In this document: piece by piece, positions 54,209 through 64,000 of the stretch
Numbering within the stretch: position 1 is the first letter of the stretch
Layout of the letters: every line of letters starts with the position of its first letter
Origin: Diplonema papillatum
Taxonomy: Eukaryota > Euglenozoa > Diplonemea > Diplonemida > Diplonemidae
NCBI GenBank assembly: GCA_030068145.1
Contig: JAPJBO010000473.1
Location: 1-64,000, forward strand
Direction of reading: 5' to 3'
Length of the DNA: 64,000 nucleotides
Made by a program: the position numbers and the translations under genes
Notes under the pieces: model-generated
Told to the model about the DNA's origin: nothing
Databases searched by the model: none
The model's input: only the letters and a program-made list of their open reading frames with translations

Positions 54209-55390
54209 ATGCGCGGAACCCGCCGGCGAGGGCCCGCGGGGGATACCGGAGGAGGCCGGGGCGCGCAGCAGCGCCTGGTCGGCGGGTTCAAGCGGAAGCG
54301 AGAATCCGGGTACGACGCGGAGCTGCGGGCGAGAACCGCCCAACGGGGCGTCGAACAGTACCTGGACGAGGTGCTGTGCGGGTTGGCCGCCGGCGACCCG
54401 CCCTGCGTCTTGGACGCCCTGCAGAAGCTCGAAAGGGTGCGGCCAGACGCTCTGGCGACGTGCAGCAGCGGCGGAGAGCTTTTCAGCAGGCTCGTCGCCC
54501 TGTTGCAGGACTCCCCCGGGCCGCGGACAGACTGCGACCCTGTGTGCAACCCGCACCCCGCCGCACCCGACGCAGACCCGGAGGAGATCGCTGACCACGC
54601 AGTCTTCTGCCTCCGCCACCTCCTCTGCTGCACCCCCGCCCGGCAATCGCCGTGGCCCGCACCGCAGAGCCTCCTCCGGAAGCTGATGCTTTGGGGCTGG
54701 TTGGAGGCCCACGGCCCAAGCCCGGGGGGGGGGCTGGACACCGCGATTTTCGAGATCCTCTCCCGGTTTGCGGGTGCGGTCGACTTGAACCTTTTGGAGT
54801 GTCCCGGCGCTGCCGGCCCGCCCGGGTGCCCCGAGGTGCTTGCGTACCTCCTGTCCTTGGCAGGGGAGGCCGTTTTGGCTCCCGCCTGCAAATTCGTGGC
54901 GGGGGTGGCGCTGGCGCACCCCAGGAGGTTCTGCGGCGTCGGCTTCGCGGCCCCGCCGCCGGGGCCGCTGCGGGACTTGCGGTTTCCGCACCGGCTCTCG
55001 GTCTCCCTGAAGCTGGCGGCGGGCGCGGGGGACCAGGAGCACGGCCTCGCCCTGGTCAACCTGCTGCTCTCCCTGCAGAACGAGTCGCTGGCGGTGTGCC
55101 TGTGCCGGTTTGGGCTGGTCACGGACCTGCAGGCCCTCCTGCACGCCGCGTCGACCGACCCCTCCGTCTCCCTGCAGCAGCCGAAGCGCGCCCACTCCCG
55201 GCAGCTTCTTGCCTCCGTCGTGCACACGATGGCGTGGGTGTCCGGTCTTCGCGAAGCCCGTTTCTTCTTCGAGCCGTACCTGGCGAACCTGACGTTCGTT
55301 CTGGCGTCTCTGCCGGTGCTCGACAACCTCGCGGCCATCACAGAATCGTCGGACATTTTCCTGAGCAACATGTACGGTTTGCGAGAGTGA
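54209..55390 (+). CDS. ARM/HEAT-like helical protein or first exon of the carboxypeptidase gene
   Basis: From the ATG at 54209 the GC-rich frame gives 393 residues of Leu-rich amphipathic helices (for example YLDEVLCGLAAGDPPCVLDA, AIFEILSRFAGAVDLNLLE, RQLLASVVHTMAWVSGLRE) after a basic N-terminus, consistent with an ARM/HEAT solenoid. The family member is not recognised. Nna1/CCP1-type carboxypeptidases carry an N-terminal ARM-like region, and the M14 exons 3.7 kb downstream lack their 5' part, so this may be exon 1 with a donor at or before 55390 (AGA|GTGACGG is possible). As a separate gene it would end at TGA 55388-55390. Confidence 0.7.
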   Translation: MRGTRRRGPAGDTGGGRGAQQRLVGGFKRKRESGYDAELRARTAQRGVEQYLDEVLCGLAAGDPPCVLDALQKLERVRPDALATCSSGGELFSRLVALLQDSPGPRTDCDPVCNPHPAAPDADPEEIADHAVFCLRHLLCCTPARQSPWPAPQSLLRKLMLWGWLEAHGPSPGGGLDTAIFEILSRFAGAVDLNLLECPGAAGPPGCPEVLAYLLSLAGEAVLAPACKFVAGVALAHPRRFCGVGFAAPPPGPLRDLRFPHRLSVSLKLAAGAGDQEHGLALVNLLLSLQNESLAVCLCRFGLVTDLQALLHAASTDPSVSLQQPKRAHSRQLLASVVHTMAWVSGLREARFFFEPYLANLTFVLASLPVLDNLAAITESSDIFLSNMYGLRE

Positions 55391-56825
55391 CGGTCGTCTT
55401 CGCCGGTGGCACGTGCTTGCCATTCAGGCACTTCATAGTTTGCCCTCGCCCTGACGGGTTGCCTTTGCTGTTTTGGTCTTGTCACCGATGTGTCTCTGCT
55501 ACAAAATACACGCGGTAGTGAGCTTCGAGGCCCCGCCGCCGGCCGGGGGCGCAGCTGGCTTTGCGGTTTCCGCACTGGTTCTCGGTCTCCCTGAAGCTGG
55601 CGGCGGGCGCGGGGACCAGGAGCACGGCCTCGCCCTGATCAACCTGCTGCTCTCCTTGCAGAACGAGTCGCTGGCTGTGTGCCTGTGCCGGTTCGGGCTC
55701 GCGTCGACCGATCCCTCCGTCTCCCTGCAGCAGCCGAAGCGCGCCCACTCTCGGCAGCTTCTCGCCTCCGTCGTGCACATGATGGCGTGGGTGTCCGGTC
55801 TTCGCGAAGCCCGTTTCTTCTTCGAGCCGTACCTGGCGAACCTGACGTTCGTTCTGGCGTCTCTGCCGGTGCTCGACAACCTCGCGGCCATCACAGAATC
55901 GTCGGACATTTTCCTGAGCAGCATGTACGATTTGCGAGAGTGACGGTCGTCTTCGCCGGTGGCACGTGCTTGCCATTCAGACACTTCATAGATTGCCCTC
56001 GCCCTGACGGGTTGCCTTTGCTGTTTTGGTCTTGTCACCGATGTGTCTCTGCTACAAAATACACGCGGTAGTGAGCTTCGAGGCCCCGCAGCCGGCCGGG
56101 GGCGCTGCTGGCTTTGCGGTTTCCGCACTGGTTCTCGGTCTCCCTGAAGCTGGCGGCGGGCGCGGGGGACCAGGAGCACCGCCTCGCCTGATCAACCTGC
56201 TGCTCTCCCTGCAGAACGAGTCACGTGGCTGTGTGCCTGTGCGCGGTCACGGACCTGCGGGCCCTCCTGCACGCCGCGTCGACCGACCCCTCCGTCTCCC
56301 TGCAGCAGCTGAAGCGCGCCCACTCTCGCCAGCTTCTTGCCTCCGTCGTGCACACGATGGCGTGGGTGTCCGGTCTTCGCGAAGCCCGTTTCTTCTTCGA
56401 GCCGTACCTGGCGAACCTGACGTTTCGTTCTGGCGTCTCTGCCGGTGCTCGACAACCTCGCGGCCATCACAGAATCGTCGGACATCTTCCTGAGCAACAT
56501 GTACGGTTTGCGAGAGTGACGGCCGTCTGCGCCACAACAGCTGCGGGTGGTGGTGGCACTTGCCATTCAGACACTCCAGGGAGACCTCGCCCTGACGGTT
56601 TGCCAATGCTGTTTCGGTCTCGTCACCGATGTGTGATGGCTCTTCTCAACAAGATACACGCGGTAGCGGGCTTCGTGTCCCCGCCGCCGGGGACGCTGCT
56701 GGCTTTGCGGTTCCCGCACTGGTTCTCGGTCTCCCTGAAGCTAGCGGCGGGCGCGGGGGACCAGGAGCACGGCCTCGCCATGGTCAACCTGCTGCTCTCC
56801 TTGCAGAACGAGTCGTTGACTTTTT
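55391..56825 (+). repeat. Three tandem, decaying copies of the ARM gene's 3' end
   Basis: Units of ~553-595 bp start at 55524, 56077 and 56673 (GCTTCGAGGCCCCGC) and match 54944-55523: the last ~150 codons, stop and ~130 bp of flank. Unit 2 keeps most of the frame (ANLTFVLASLPVLDNLAA) but has lost ~30 bp and shifts frame early. Unit 3 has several indels. Unit 4 ends after QNESLTF. Confidence 0.93.
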
Positions 56826-57737
56826 CGGTGTCGGTCTCGTTACCAAGTGTCTCGTGTGTAGTACAAGCGTTAGCGTGGCTGGTGGACAAGGCTCGATGGC
56901 AAAGCGTGGTTTGCCATCGAGCCTTGTGTGGCGCCCGGCCTTCCCGCAGCAGTGACAGAGCGTCAGGCATCTTCCTGAGCAGTAAACTGGCCAGGAGACG
57001 GCGCCGGCGCACCTCGGGGGGTAGGTTTTGTGCCGTGGAGCGTTGAGTCGTTGCCGCACCCCTACATACCGGATCGGTGACAGTTTGCCTTGACTGTTCT
57101 TTAGATCTGCATTCACTCCTGCGCCGCATTGATCCCTTCCGTTGCTCTGCAGCCGGAGCGTGCCTGTGCACGTTTGTTGAGAGAACTAAAGAAGATGCGG
57201 TTGTTATCCTGCACTCGGACTCCCTACTTGATGCTCGTTCTCAAGCAGCAGCTGCCCTCCTTGCTCGAGCAATTTCACCGCATCGTGACTTCTTCGCTGT
57301 TTAGAGGCACACGGTCTTCTTTCCAAATCAAACCAATCGGCCCGAGGCATCTTGGCCTTGTTCCGCGAATAGCTTCCACCATCTTCTTCGTCTCCCTTCT
57401 AGCATATACGGCCGACTTCTCATACGGTGGCGACCACACAGAAGAAAATGTCGCTTTTCGGGTGTCGGCCACGTGGAATGGAAAGAAGGCAGACGGCTGT
57501 CAAAAATTGCAGGTTGTCAAGACGACCCTGTATCTAAAGCACCTTTTCATTTAAGGTACTGGGGAAACACTGCCCTTGAACACGGAACTTCGGGCCGTAA
57601 ACGTTCCAAGAAGTGTCGGCGCACCGCAGGAGCACACACGAATACACTCATGCATACATAAGCACACATGGAAATTTTCAAGGCAGGATCAGCTCCAGCA
57701 CTGACGCAGAACTGTGTGCGTTGATGGTGCTCGCCAC
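56826..57737. other. Possible exon at ~57108-57305; otherwise no gene
   Basis: After the acceptor-like GACTGTTCTTTAG|ATCTGC a frame reads HSLLRRIDPFRCSAAGAC and AAAALLARAISPHRDF before a stop at 57304. This could be an ARM-type exon, but its composition is weak and the phase does not fit a junction at 55390. Confidence 0.3.
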
Positions 57738-58370
57738 GGCCCTAGACGCAGTGCAGCCCAGGCCACCGTTACACCACGCAGTGACAGCCAGAGAGCTGAA
57801 CCTCACAAAACAAACAAAGGTCGAAATACACCAATCTGTACGTCCCACGGGATCGTCGGAAACACAAAAGCAAACGCAGGAGTAATCAAAAATAAGTAAA
57901 AGGCGGAGTCCTTAGCGGTTCACTTTCGAGTTCCGACTATTAAAGGCTCGCCACGCGGCGCGTCGCGTCGGTGGGAGGGAAGGGTGAGGGGTCGGACCGG
58001 TGGCGCGGTTCGGCACCAGTCGGCGGAAGAAGCTGTTGAAGCCATCGAAGAGCCACGGCCCTAAACGCAGTGCAGCCCAGGCCACCGTTACACCACGCAG
58101 TGACAGCAGAGTGCTGAACCTCAAAAAATAAACAAAAGGTCGAAAGACACCAATCTGTACGTTCCACGGGATCGTCGGAAACACAACAGCAACACAGGAG
58201 TAATCAACAATAAGTAAAAGGCGGAGTCCTTAGCGGTTCACTTTCGAGTCCGACTAAGGCCTCGCCACGCGGCGGGTCGCGTCAGTGGGAGGAAAGGGTG
58301 AGGGGTCGGACCGGTGGCGCGGATCGGCACCAGTCGGCGGAAGAAGCTGTTGAAGCCATCGAAGAGCCAC
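57738..58370 (-). repeat. ~316-bp tandem repeat, two units, coding-like on the minus strand
   Basis: Units share CACGGCCCTARACGCAGTGC, ACCAATCTGTACGTYCCACG and GGTGGCGCGG-TCGGCACC. On the minus strand each contains a GC-rich frame WLFDGFNSFFRRLVPNRAT ending in a stop near 57912 in unit 1, preceded by an acceptor-like TTTAG. It may be repeated copies of a terminal exon edge; no gene can be assembled. Confidence 0.7.
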
Positions 58371-58791
58371 GGCCCGTCTTTTCATCATTACCCGCGCAGC
58401 TGCACAAACGCGTGTTCGTTCCCTCCCGGCCGCGGGCGGGGCTGCTCTGTCCCTGAGGGCCCGCAATGCGCTTCGACTGTTCCTTCGAAAGCGGTAACAT
58501 AGGAAAGGTCCAGGCTCTCAATGAAGTGTGCCCTTGCTTCTTTTTCCGTGTCTAACACAAAAGGTTACAAATGCAATGTGTCAAGAAACAAAATCCGATC
58601 GATGGCAACGTACTATCCTCACTTCCGATAAATGAAGAAATCAGGTTTGAAGAAGCTGCACACAAACAAAGATTTTCAGAAGATTGCAGTGAACCTTCAG
58701 CCAAGAATGGTCACCCGGAGACCCTGAACCCGTGGATCCTCAAGCGAACTTTGTTCACTCTCTCTAGAACGAGTCTGCTTTTCTCTCTCAT
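58371..58791. other. No gene; repeat K copy 2 at 58565-58690
   Basis: 58565-58690 matches 51662-51780. Other sequence is unassigned. Confidence 0.55.
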
Positions 58792-59040
58792 GTTACATAA
58801 GCGCCAGCTTGGAAGGAAATGCTCGACGATGCTGCCAGACAAAGAACCGAACGGACCCGAAGTGCTGTAACTACCGAACCACGTGTTGAACGGACGTGAG
58901 GTCATGCCCTACACGACAAATCACACAAACACAACAGGTCAAAGTCCTGAGTGAGAAAACAACACACGGTGGTGTAAGCGACGAATGATTCAGATTGTGT
59001 TTGAATTGTATTTGCCCCTCTACCTCTATATTTCCTCCCA
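58792..59040 (+). repeat. Dispersed repeat family A just before an exon
   Basis: Full copy whose pyrimidine-rich end (CCCCTCTACCTCTATATTTC) stops ~45 bp upstream of the 3' splice site at 59084. It may supply part of the branch/pyrimidine region. Confidence 0.85.
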
Positions 59041-59084
59041 TAAACTTTCCAGGAGCACATCCCCTACTTACCTTCCACCCGCAG

Positions 59085-61843
59085 TTCGAGTACGATGTCT
59101 CGGTCCGACCAGACACAAACAACCCGCACTACCGCGTGTGGTACTACTTCTCCGTGAGCCAAGTGCAGAAGGGCCAGCGTGCGATCTTCCACATCATCAA
59201 CGGCTCGAAGACGAAATCGCTGTACCGCCTCGGGATGACGCCCCTCGTCCGCTCAACCTCGCGCCCTAAGTGGGAGCGCCTGCCGCAGGGTCGGACGTTC
59301 TATTACAAATCCCCGCGGTTCAAGAAGAACTACGTCCTCAGCTTCGCCTTCTGCTTCGACAAAGAAGACGACACGTACTACTTCGCCTACTGTTTCCCGT
59401 ACACCTTCACCTACCTCCAGAGGTTCCTCAGCCTTGTAGACGCGCAAGGCTTTGACTTCTACCAGCGCGAGCTGTTGTGTCGCACGGTGCAGCAACGGAG
59501 GGTGGATCTCTTGACCATCACCAACCCGAAGCCCGTGTCCTCAGCATGGGGCCGCAAGAAGACCATCTTCATCACGGCGCGCGTGCACTCCGGGGAGACC
59601 CCGGCGTCTTTCATCTGCCACGGGCTGCTGTGCTTTCTGCTGTCGGACCACCCGATCGCACGCATGCTCCGCTCGCATTGTGCTTTCAAGATCGTCCCAA
59701 TGCTGAATCCTGACGGTGTTTTCCTTGGTATGTCTAATCCCGAGTGCCGTTTGGCCTTTTTCGTCTTCTCAGATCAAGTACTATTCCGATGTAACTGGCA
59801 CGTTGTAAGGTTACTGCCCCGTCGCTAACCGGAGGAAAACACCGAAAATTCACCGTTTGAGAAGAAGTACGTGGCCCAGCACCATTGCTCAGCCTTCCTA
59901 GGTTGTTATGCACCACGCGGCAGACCAATAGTAGTCCGAACGACAGGTTCACCCGCCGGGTGGGTCCCGCCCCAACCATTTAGAAGAAAGGAAAGTAGCT
60001 TGCTTTGCTGCACCAGTTCCTGTGCCGTGGTCAGCAAGAATTGTGGTTACGGTAACAAGAAGTAACCCAGCAGGCACCTACCGGTGCGGCTTGATGGGGG
60101 TACGAACCGAAAACAGGCTCAGCCCGTCAGCGTGGGCCCAGCGCCGCCGACGAGGAGGTACCGGGACGAGATCATCGGCAGCTGCCCGGACGCGGAGCTC
60201 GCGTTCTTGACCCTATTCCGACGAGCCGGACATACCTGTCTGGTTTATTCGGGGGTTCTTCCTCTAGTGCTTAGGACGTGCGCCGAGGGCACCCACATAT
60301 TCCAAGAAATGGAACGAGTTGTGACATATCTTTCCAAGAAATGGAACGATTTGTGACATGCAGTGGTGTTACCCACTAGGAGCCTACACAACTTCCATCG
60401 AACTTCTATATTCAGGGGGGGGTGTGTCACTTTTTATTTTGATATGTCAAAAATGACCACCCTATGGCAGCGCACACAGTCACCAAGGTTTCACTAAATC
60501 GACCTATTTTTGATGCCATGAGCGCTGGTGTCCCCGGTCTCTCTGTTCCCGTCGGAGGGTTTGACCCCCTTTGGACGCGTTCAACCCGATATAGAGTGCG
60601 TGTGAGACGTGTGATATGTGCATGTTGCTCCCGAGAAGACACAGAATGGAAAGAAGAGGTCCTATGACGGTAAGAAACCCAGCCGAAGGTATCCCATCAT
60701 CATCGGGATGAAAGCGCTTACGCGTCCACCATACGCATAACCGATGCTGCTGTGAACAAACCAGCGTGCCCAAGGCAGGCGTTCGCAGTGAATGATAAAG
60801 CATGGAACAACAAGGGATCGATTCCCTCGACTCTTTTTTGTTTAGGTGCCCAGGGTTAACCCCTTACCGACCAGCCACCCTCGACTTTTTTCCGGGGTTT
60901 TGGTGGTACCAGGGAGAGCCTGCTACACGGGAGCCAAGCTTCACGTGTTCGGCGGTACTGCAGAGCCACGGGCCTACGGGTCAAGTGGCTACCGATTTCC
61001 CAAACTAAAGCATCAAGGCTTGGCGCACCTTGGGGCTTGGCGCTCGGGGGGGAGCGGATTTCCGAGGTTCAAGGACGGGAATAAAGAGAAGCGCCACATA
61101 TCTTTCATTCCCGCCCACCCATCCCGACGTTCTGGCATATCTGAGAAAAGGGCTATGTAACGACGGCAAAGGGGTTAATGGAAGCTGCAGTCAGTGAAAT
61201 TCTCCCTGGCTTTTCATGCCGAAAGCGAACGAATATCAGGCCACACCATGTACAAATACCATCCACAACAGGCAACTATAGGTGCAGCTCGATGGGTTAC
61301 GATCTGAACCGAAACTGGCTCAACCCGTCCGCATGGGCCCACGCGCCGATAAAGTACACCCGGGACGAGATCATCCGCCTGAACAGCTGCCCGGACACGG
61401 AGCTGGCCTTCTTCATGGACATCCACGCCCACTCGACGTGCACGAACGCGTTCATGTTCGTCAACACCGGCGGCGGCTCGTCCGGCAGCTTCGACGCGAA
61501 GGGCGTCACCGAAGAGGTGGTCAAGAATGCGATGATATTCCCGAAGCTCCTCGGGCAGCTGGACAAGACGTTCTCCTTCCAAGCGTCTCGGTTCTGCCGC
61601 GAGCCGTCGAAGCTCGGCACAGGGAGGAGGGCGCTGGGAGAGGTCCTGCACGTGGCCCCCAACTGCTCCGCGCTCGAAGTGTCGATGTACTGCGCCATGG
61701 ACAGCAAGCAGAAGCTGGTCCCCTACACCGAGGAGATGTACCTCGAGATCGGCCGCAACGTCGCCCTGACCTTCGTCGACTTCTACAAGCTCAACTCGTT
61801 CGTGATCGCGTCCGCGCGCACGGCCTCGCCGTCCAACCACGAG
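59085..61843 (+). CDS. Cytosolic M14 carboxypeptidase (Nna1/CCP type), two internal exons
   Basis: Exons 59085-59727 and 61272-61843 (phase 1 junction) give 405 residues. Exon A starts at CCCGCAG|TTCGAG with the family's N-terminal beta domain (FEYDVSVRPDTNNP ... FAYCFPYTFTYLQ) and then the catalytic domain: zinc ligands H168 and E171 in RVHSGET, KIVPMLNPDGV, then across the intron GNYRCSSMGYDLNRNW, third zinc ligand H266 in FFMDIHAHS, and catalytic Glu350 in ALEVSMYC. All active-site residues are present. CCP enzymes remove C-terminal or branch glutamates from tubulin and other proteins. The first part (typically F-E-x-GNL) must lie upstream. Exon B ends at GAG|GTATCC, phase 0, so a further exon is expected. 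Confidence 0.85.
60060..60220 (+). pseudogene. Decayed copy of exon B start inside the intron
   Basis: GGCACCTACCGGTGCGGCTT follows an acceptor-like AACCCAG and matches the start of exon B. Matches continue through PSAWAQ and, after frameshifts, YRDEIIGSCPDAELAFL. It lacks the zinc-ligand DIHAHS segment and is disrupted. Confidence 0.88.
60909..61055 (+). repeat. Repeat family B, inverted partial copy
   Basis: GGTACCAGGGAGAGCCTGCT to CTTGGGGCTTGGCGCT, opposite in orientation to the other copies and lacking the tail half. Confidence 0.85.
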
Positions 61844-62779
61844 GTATCCGCCCTTTCACAGTTTCACCGAGGGAGTCAACACCCACGGAAGTCGATGAGA
61901 GCTTCACACAGCCTTCAGGGTGCCCTTCATTAACCCCGACGGGAGGACATAATATTGACCGCAAGAAGCACACCTCGACGAGGTGTCCGGCCTGTGTGCA
62001 ATGCTGCACGTCGCGAACATGCATTCGCTCTCCGCTTCATCGTAATCCTCCCCGCGGGGAGTTTCACGACGGGGACAACACCCCATTCGACTTCTCCCTC
62101 GAGAATGTCAGTCCATGTTTTGCTTGTACGTGCCGGCGGAGGATTAGCCTGTTTGTGAGTGCCAGTGAGTGAATATGATCGGGCAGGCTAGTCTTCTCCC
62201 GAACACGCTGCCAGCGTTCTCTTTCGTGTTTACAATTAATTGTTATTGCAAAAAAACTCCGAATCCAAGCTGGAGTTCGGACACTGCTGCTCCAGAGTAA
62301 AGGACATGTCAAAAAGGATCCGCATTTGCTGCTGTGAAGATATTGCCGGACGCTACCGTCTGACAGGGGCACAGGCGTAACACTGAAGGGAGTCAGAGGC
62401 ACCGTATTCGCATGGGAAACACGAGGTGCCGACTGTAGAATTCTCAGCACAGCTACACAACAAAGAGCGAACCGTGTGACGTGCTCCTTGTGGGCCCCGA
62501 CTGGACCACACACAAAGCTGGACCTCAAGAGCACAAAACTTTAAACGACACCAATCTGTACGGCCCGTACGGGATTGTCGGAGGCACAAAACAGCACAAA
62601 ACCCACTCACAGCAGCGCAAACGGCCAGCCGCAAACCCACGACGGGTGTAACTCGACTAGTTGGAGCTTCTCTTCCGTGCGCGGCTCGTCCGCCTCGCGG
62701 CTTGCCGGTGGAGGGCCATGCTGCGAAAGGGTCAAGCTCCCAACCGGAACCCGCCGCTCTCTTGCATGTTGTGCCTGCG
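61844..62779. other. No gene; shared module at 61855-61922
   Basis: CACAGTTTCACCGAGGGAGT onward matches 10791-10860. At 62549 ACCAATCTGTACGGCCCGTA resembles the 57.8-58.2 kb units. If the carboxypeptidase gene continues, this is intron. Confidence 0.5.
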
Positions 62780-63060
62780 ATGGAGTGTGCAGCTTGTAGA
62801 GCTGTTAGGAGTACAGCCTGCTTGGCGCCCTACCGGAAGTGTTGCTATTGGGCAATTTGCGTACCTGCTGCCATCCTTAGATGTGGTAGCCGTTTCTCAG
62901 GCTCCCTCTCCGGAATCGAACCCTAATTCCCCGTTACCCGTTACAGCCACGGTAGTCCACTACACTACCGTCAAAAGCTGATAGGGCAGAAGCTCTTGCG
63001 GGCTTGCACTGACTTGAAGTCGTGTGCTATCACTCGATTGACCTGTTTCATCCACACACC
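62780..63060 (-). pseudogene. 18S rRNA fragment
   Basis: The minus strand contains the universally conserved block GGTAACGGGGAATTAGGGTT followed by CGATTCCGGAGAGGGAGCCT, GAGAAACGGCTACCACATCT and AGGATGGCAGCAGGTACGCA, preceded by GCCCTATCAGCTTTTGACGG. This is the 5' domain of eukaryotic SSU rRNA. The outer limits are uncertain because the neighbouring sequence diverges from what I know. No other rRNA part is adjacent, so it is an isolated fragment. Confidence 0.88.
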
Positions 63061-63681
63061 GCTGCTATCGCTAGCGTTGGTTCTTATCTCGGTCAATTGT
63101 ATCCACCTCGATTCCATGCCGATGGGGTAGGCCTGTAACGCATACGTGCTCGGCGGCCCGCACCTGTCTGCTGTCAAGATGCAAGCGTCGAGGCGTGCCT
63201 ATATATAGACTCGGGGCATGCAACGCCTCGTAGGGTGGCCACACAGCAGAGCGGACATGAGTTGGCTCTTTACGACTTTCCCCCTACCGACGTACAGCCT
63301 AGCGAGTCGCAGTCACCATCAGGGCGGGACCTGCTCGTGGGGGCGTTCTCCCGTGACGGATTTGCATGTGCTCTTTAAGCAAAAGTGGTCCCGGCTGTGA
63401 CGAGCTACGAACATCGCTGTCATGTCTGCATCCGCGCTGATGATGGTCCGCCTTACGTGTCCGTGGCTTAAACCGAAACAGCGGCGCAGACGGGACCAGT
63501 GCGGTGTTGAGCACATATCCATTCCGAGCCCGTTCTTGCAATCCCCCCACCGTGCGGGAGGCGTTCTTTCGTTAAATAACCTGGCCTCAGTGGTGCAAGC
63601 ACCACGCGCCCTTCAAACCCAAGAAACATTTTCCCACCGGGCGGGAGGCGTTCTCCCTGCGGGGGTTTTTTCCCTGTGTGC
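63061..63681. other. No gene; module L at ~63425-63560
   Basis: GCGCTGATGATGGTCCGCCT ... CCATTCCGAGCCCGTTCTTG is the fullest copy of module L. The remainder is unassigned; 63061-63180 could be diverged 18S sequence. Confidence 0.5.
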
Positions 63682-63905
63682 TTGTAGCATGCATGGGTAT
63701 GGCAGCGGAGTCTTGCCCCGCGTGCGACGACACCGGGATTTGGTGATTGTCGTCTGCGCCGGCTACGAGGAAGACGCGCGGGACGAGTCCCTGCTGGGCG
63801 TCCGGTCAACAACCCCCGGCACCTGGTGCCGCGACGCCGGGCCGCGCAAGACGATCGAGACGGTTCCACTGGTGCCTGGACGCTGCGTAGGGCGTCGCCG
63901 ATTCT
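63682..63905 (+). CDS. Possible exon, function unknown
   Basis: After the pyrimidine-rich TTTTCCCTGTGTGCTTGTAG a GC3-rich frame reads RHRDLVIVVCAGYEEDARDE and TTPGTWCRDAGPRKTIETV. Codon composition resembles the real genes, but the product is not recognised, and the phase does not fit direct joining to the carboxypeptidase exon at 61843. The 3' limit is unclear. Confidence 0.35.
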
Positions 63906-63944
63906 CGCCGCTTGCTGTCCAGTCCTGGTCCTGGCTGTGAACAG

Positions 63945-64000
63945 CCGCCTGACAAACCAGGCTCACACCGCTGTCCTGTGTGCGGACACTGAGGTTCAGC
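63945..64000 (+). repeat. Start of another module L copy, cut by the window end
   Basis: CCTGACAAACCAGGCTCACA and GGACACTGAGGTTCAGC match the sequence that precedes module L at 22205. Confidence 0.7.

Larger units (their letters stand above)
59728..61271 (+). other. Intron inside the carboxypeptidase gene
   Basis: Donor G|GTATGT, acceptor CAACAG|GCAACT. It contains a decayed copy of exon B's start, an inverted family B repeat and otherwise unassigned sequence. Confidence 0.8.

Overview
The window looks like nuclear DNA of a repeat-rich unicellular eukaryote. The evidence is GC-rich reading frames interrupted by GT-AG introns with matching phases, two pieces of 18S rRNA sequence, many short terminal-inverted-repeat elements without coding capacity, long (AC)n and (GTT)n tracts, and no operons or bacterial signals. 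A euglenozoan (diplonemid-like) protist is a guess from the mix of giant cysteine-rich/EGF/LamG-like multi-pass proteins and long repeat-filled introns; nothing here proves it.

Layout. 1-6456: 3' part of a giant membrane protein gene, then copies of its own 3' end and a 75-bp minisatellite (to 7.8 kb). 8-29 kb: no convincing conserved gene; a mosaic of dispersed repeats, hairpin elements, minisatellites, an 18S rRNA fragment and two weak ORFs. 29.4-30.2 kb: a satellite just upstream of a four-exon gene (30219-40522; model 2445+350+2683+291 nt, phases agree) for a ~1920-aa Gln/Glu-rich low-complexity protein of unknown function. 41-42.6 kb: repeats that carry a small basic ORF. 43022-45184: single-exon gene for a 720-aa protein with one N-terminal membrane segment. 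46.7-49.2 kb: three adjacent or nested inverted-repeat elements, one holding tRNA-like modules. 49.8-53.7 kb: repeats. 54209-61843: an ARM/HEAT-like exon and, 3.7 kb downstream, two exons of an M14 cytosolic carboxypeptidase (Nna1/CCP type); I infer that they may form one gene. 62.8-63.1 kb: a better-preserved 18S rRNA fragment. 63.7 kb: a possible exon.

Most striking pattern. Nearly every exon or gene edge that can be placed has one or more degenerate tandem copies of itself next to it. Copies of 3' ends run past the stop codon or splice donor and lie downstream. Copies of 5' exon ends carry acceptor-like sequence and lie in the preceding intron. At least seven such cases occur at four to five loci, and intron 2 of the large gene also holds two tandem pieces of an unrelated inorganic pyrophosphatase gene. 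This suggests that introns and flanks grow largely by local duplication across exon borders.

The genes do not form an evident pathway. The intervening DNA is shaped by non-autonomous elements; no transposase, reverse transcriptase or integrase frame was recognised.
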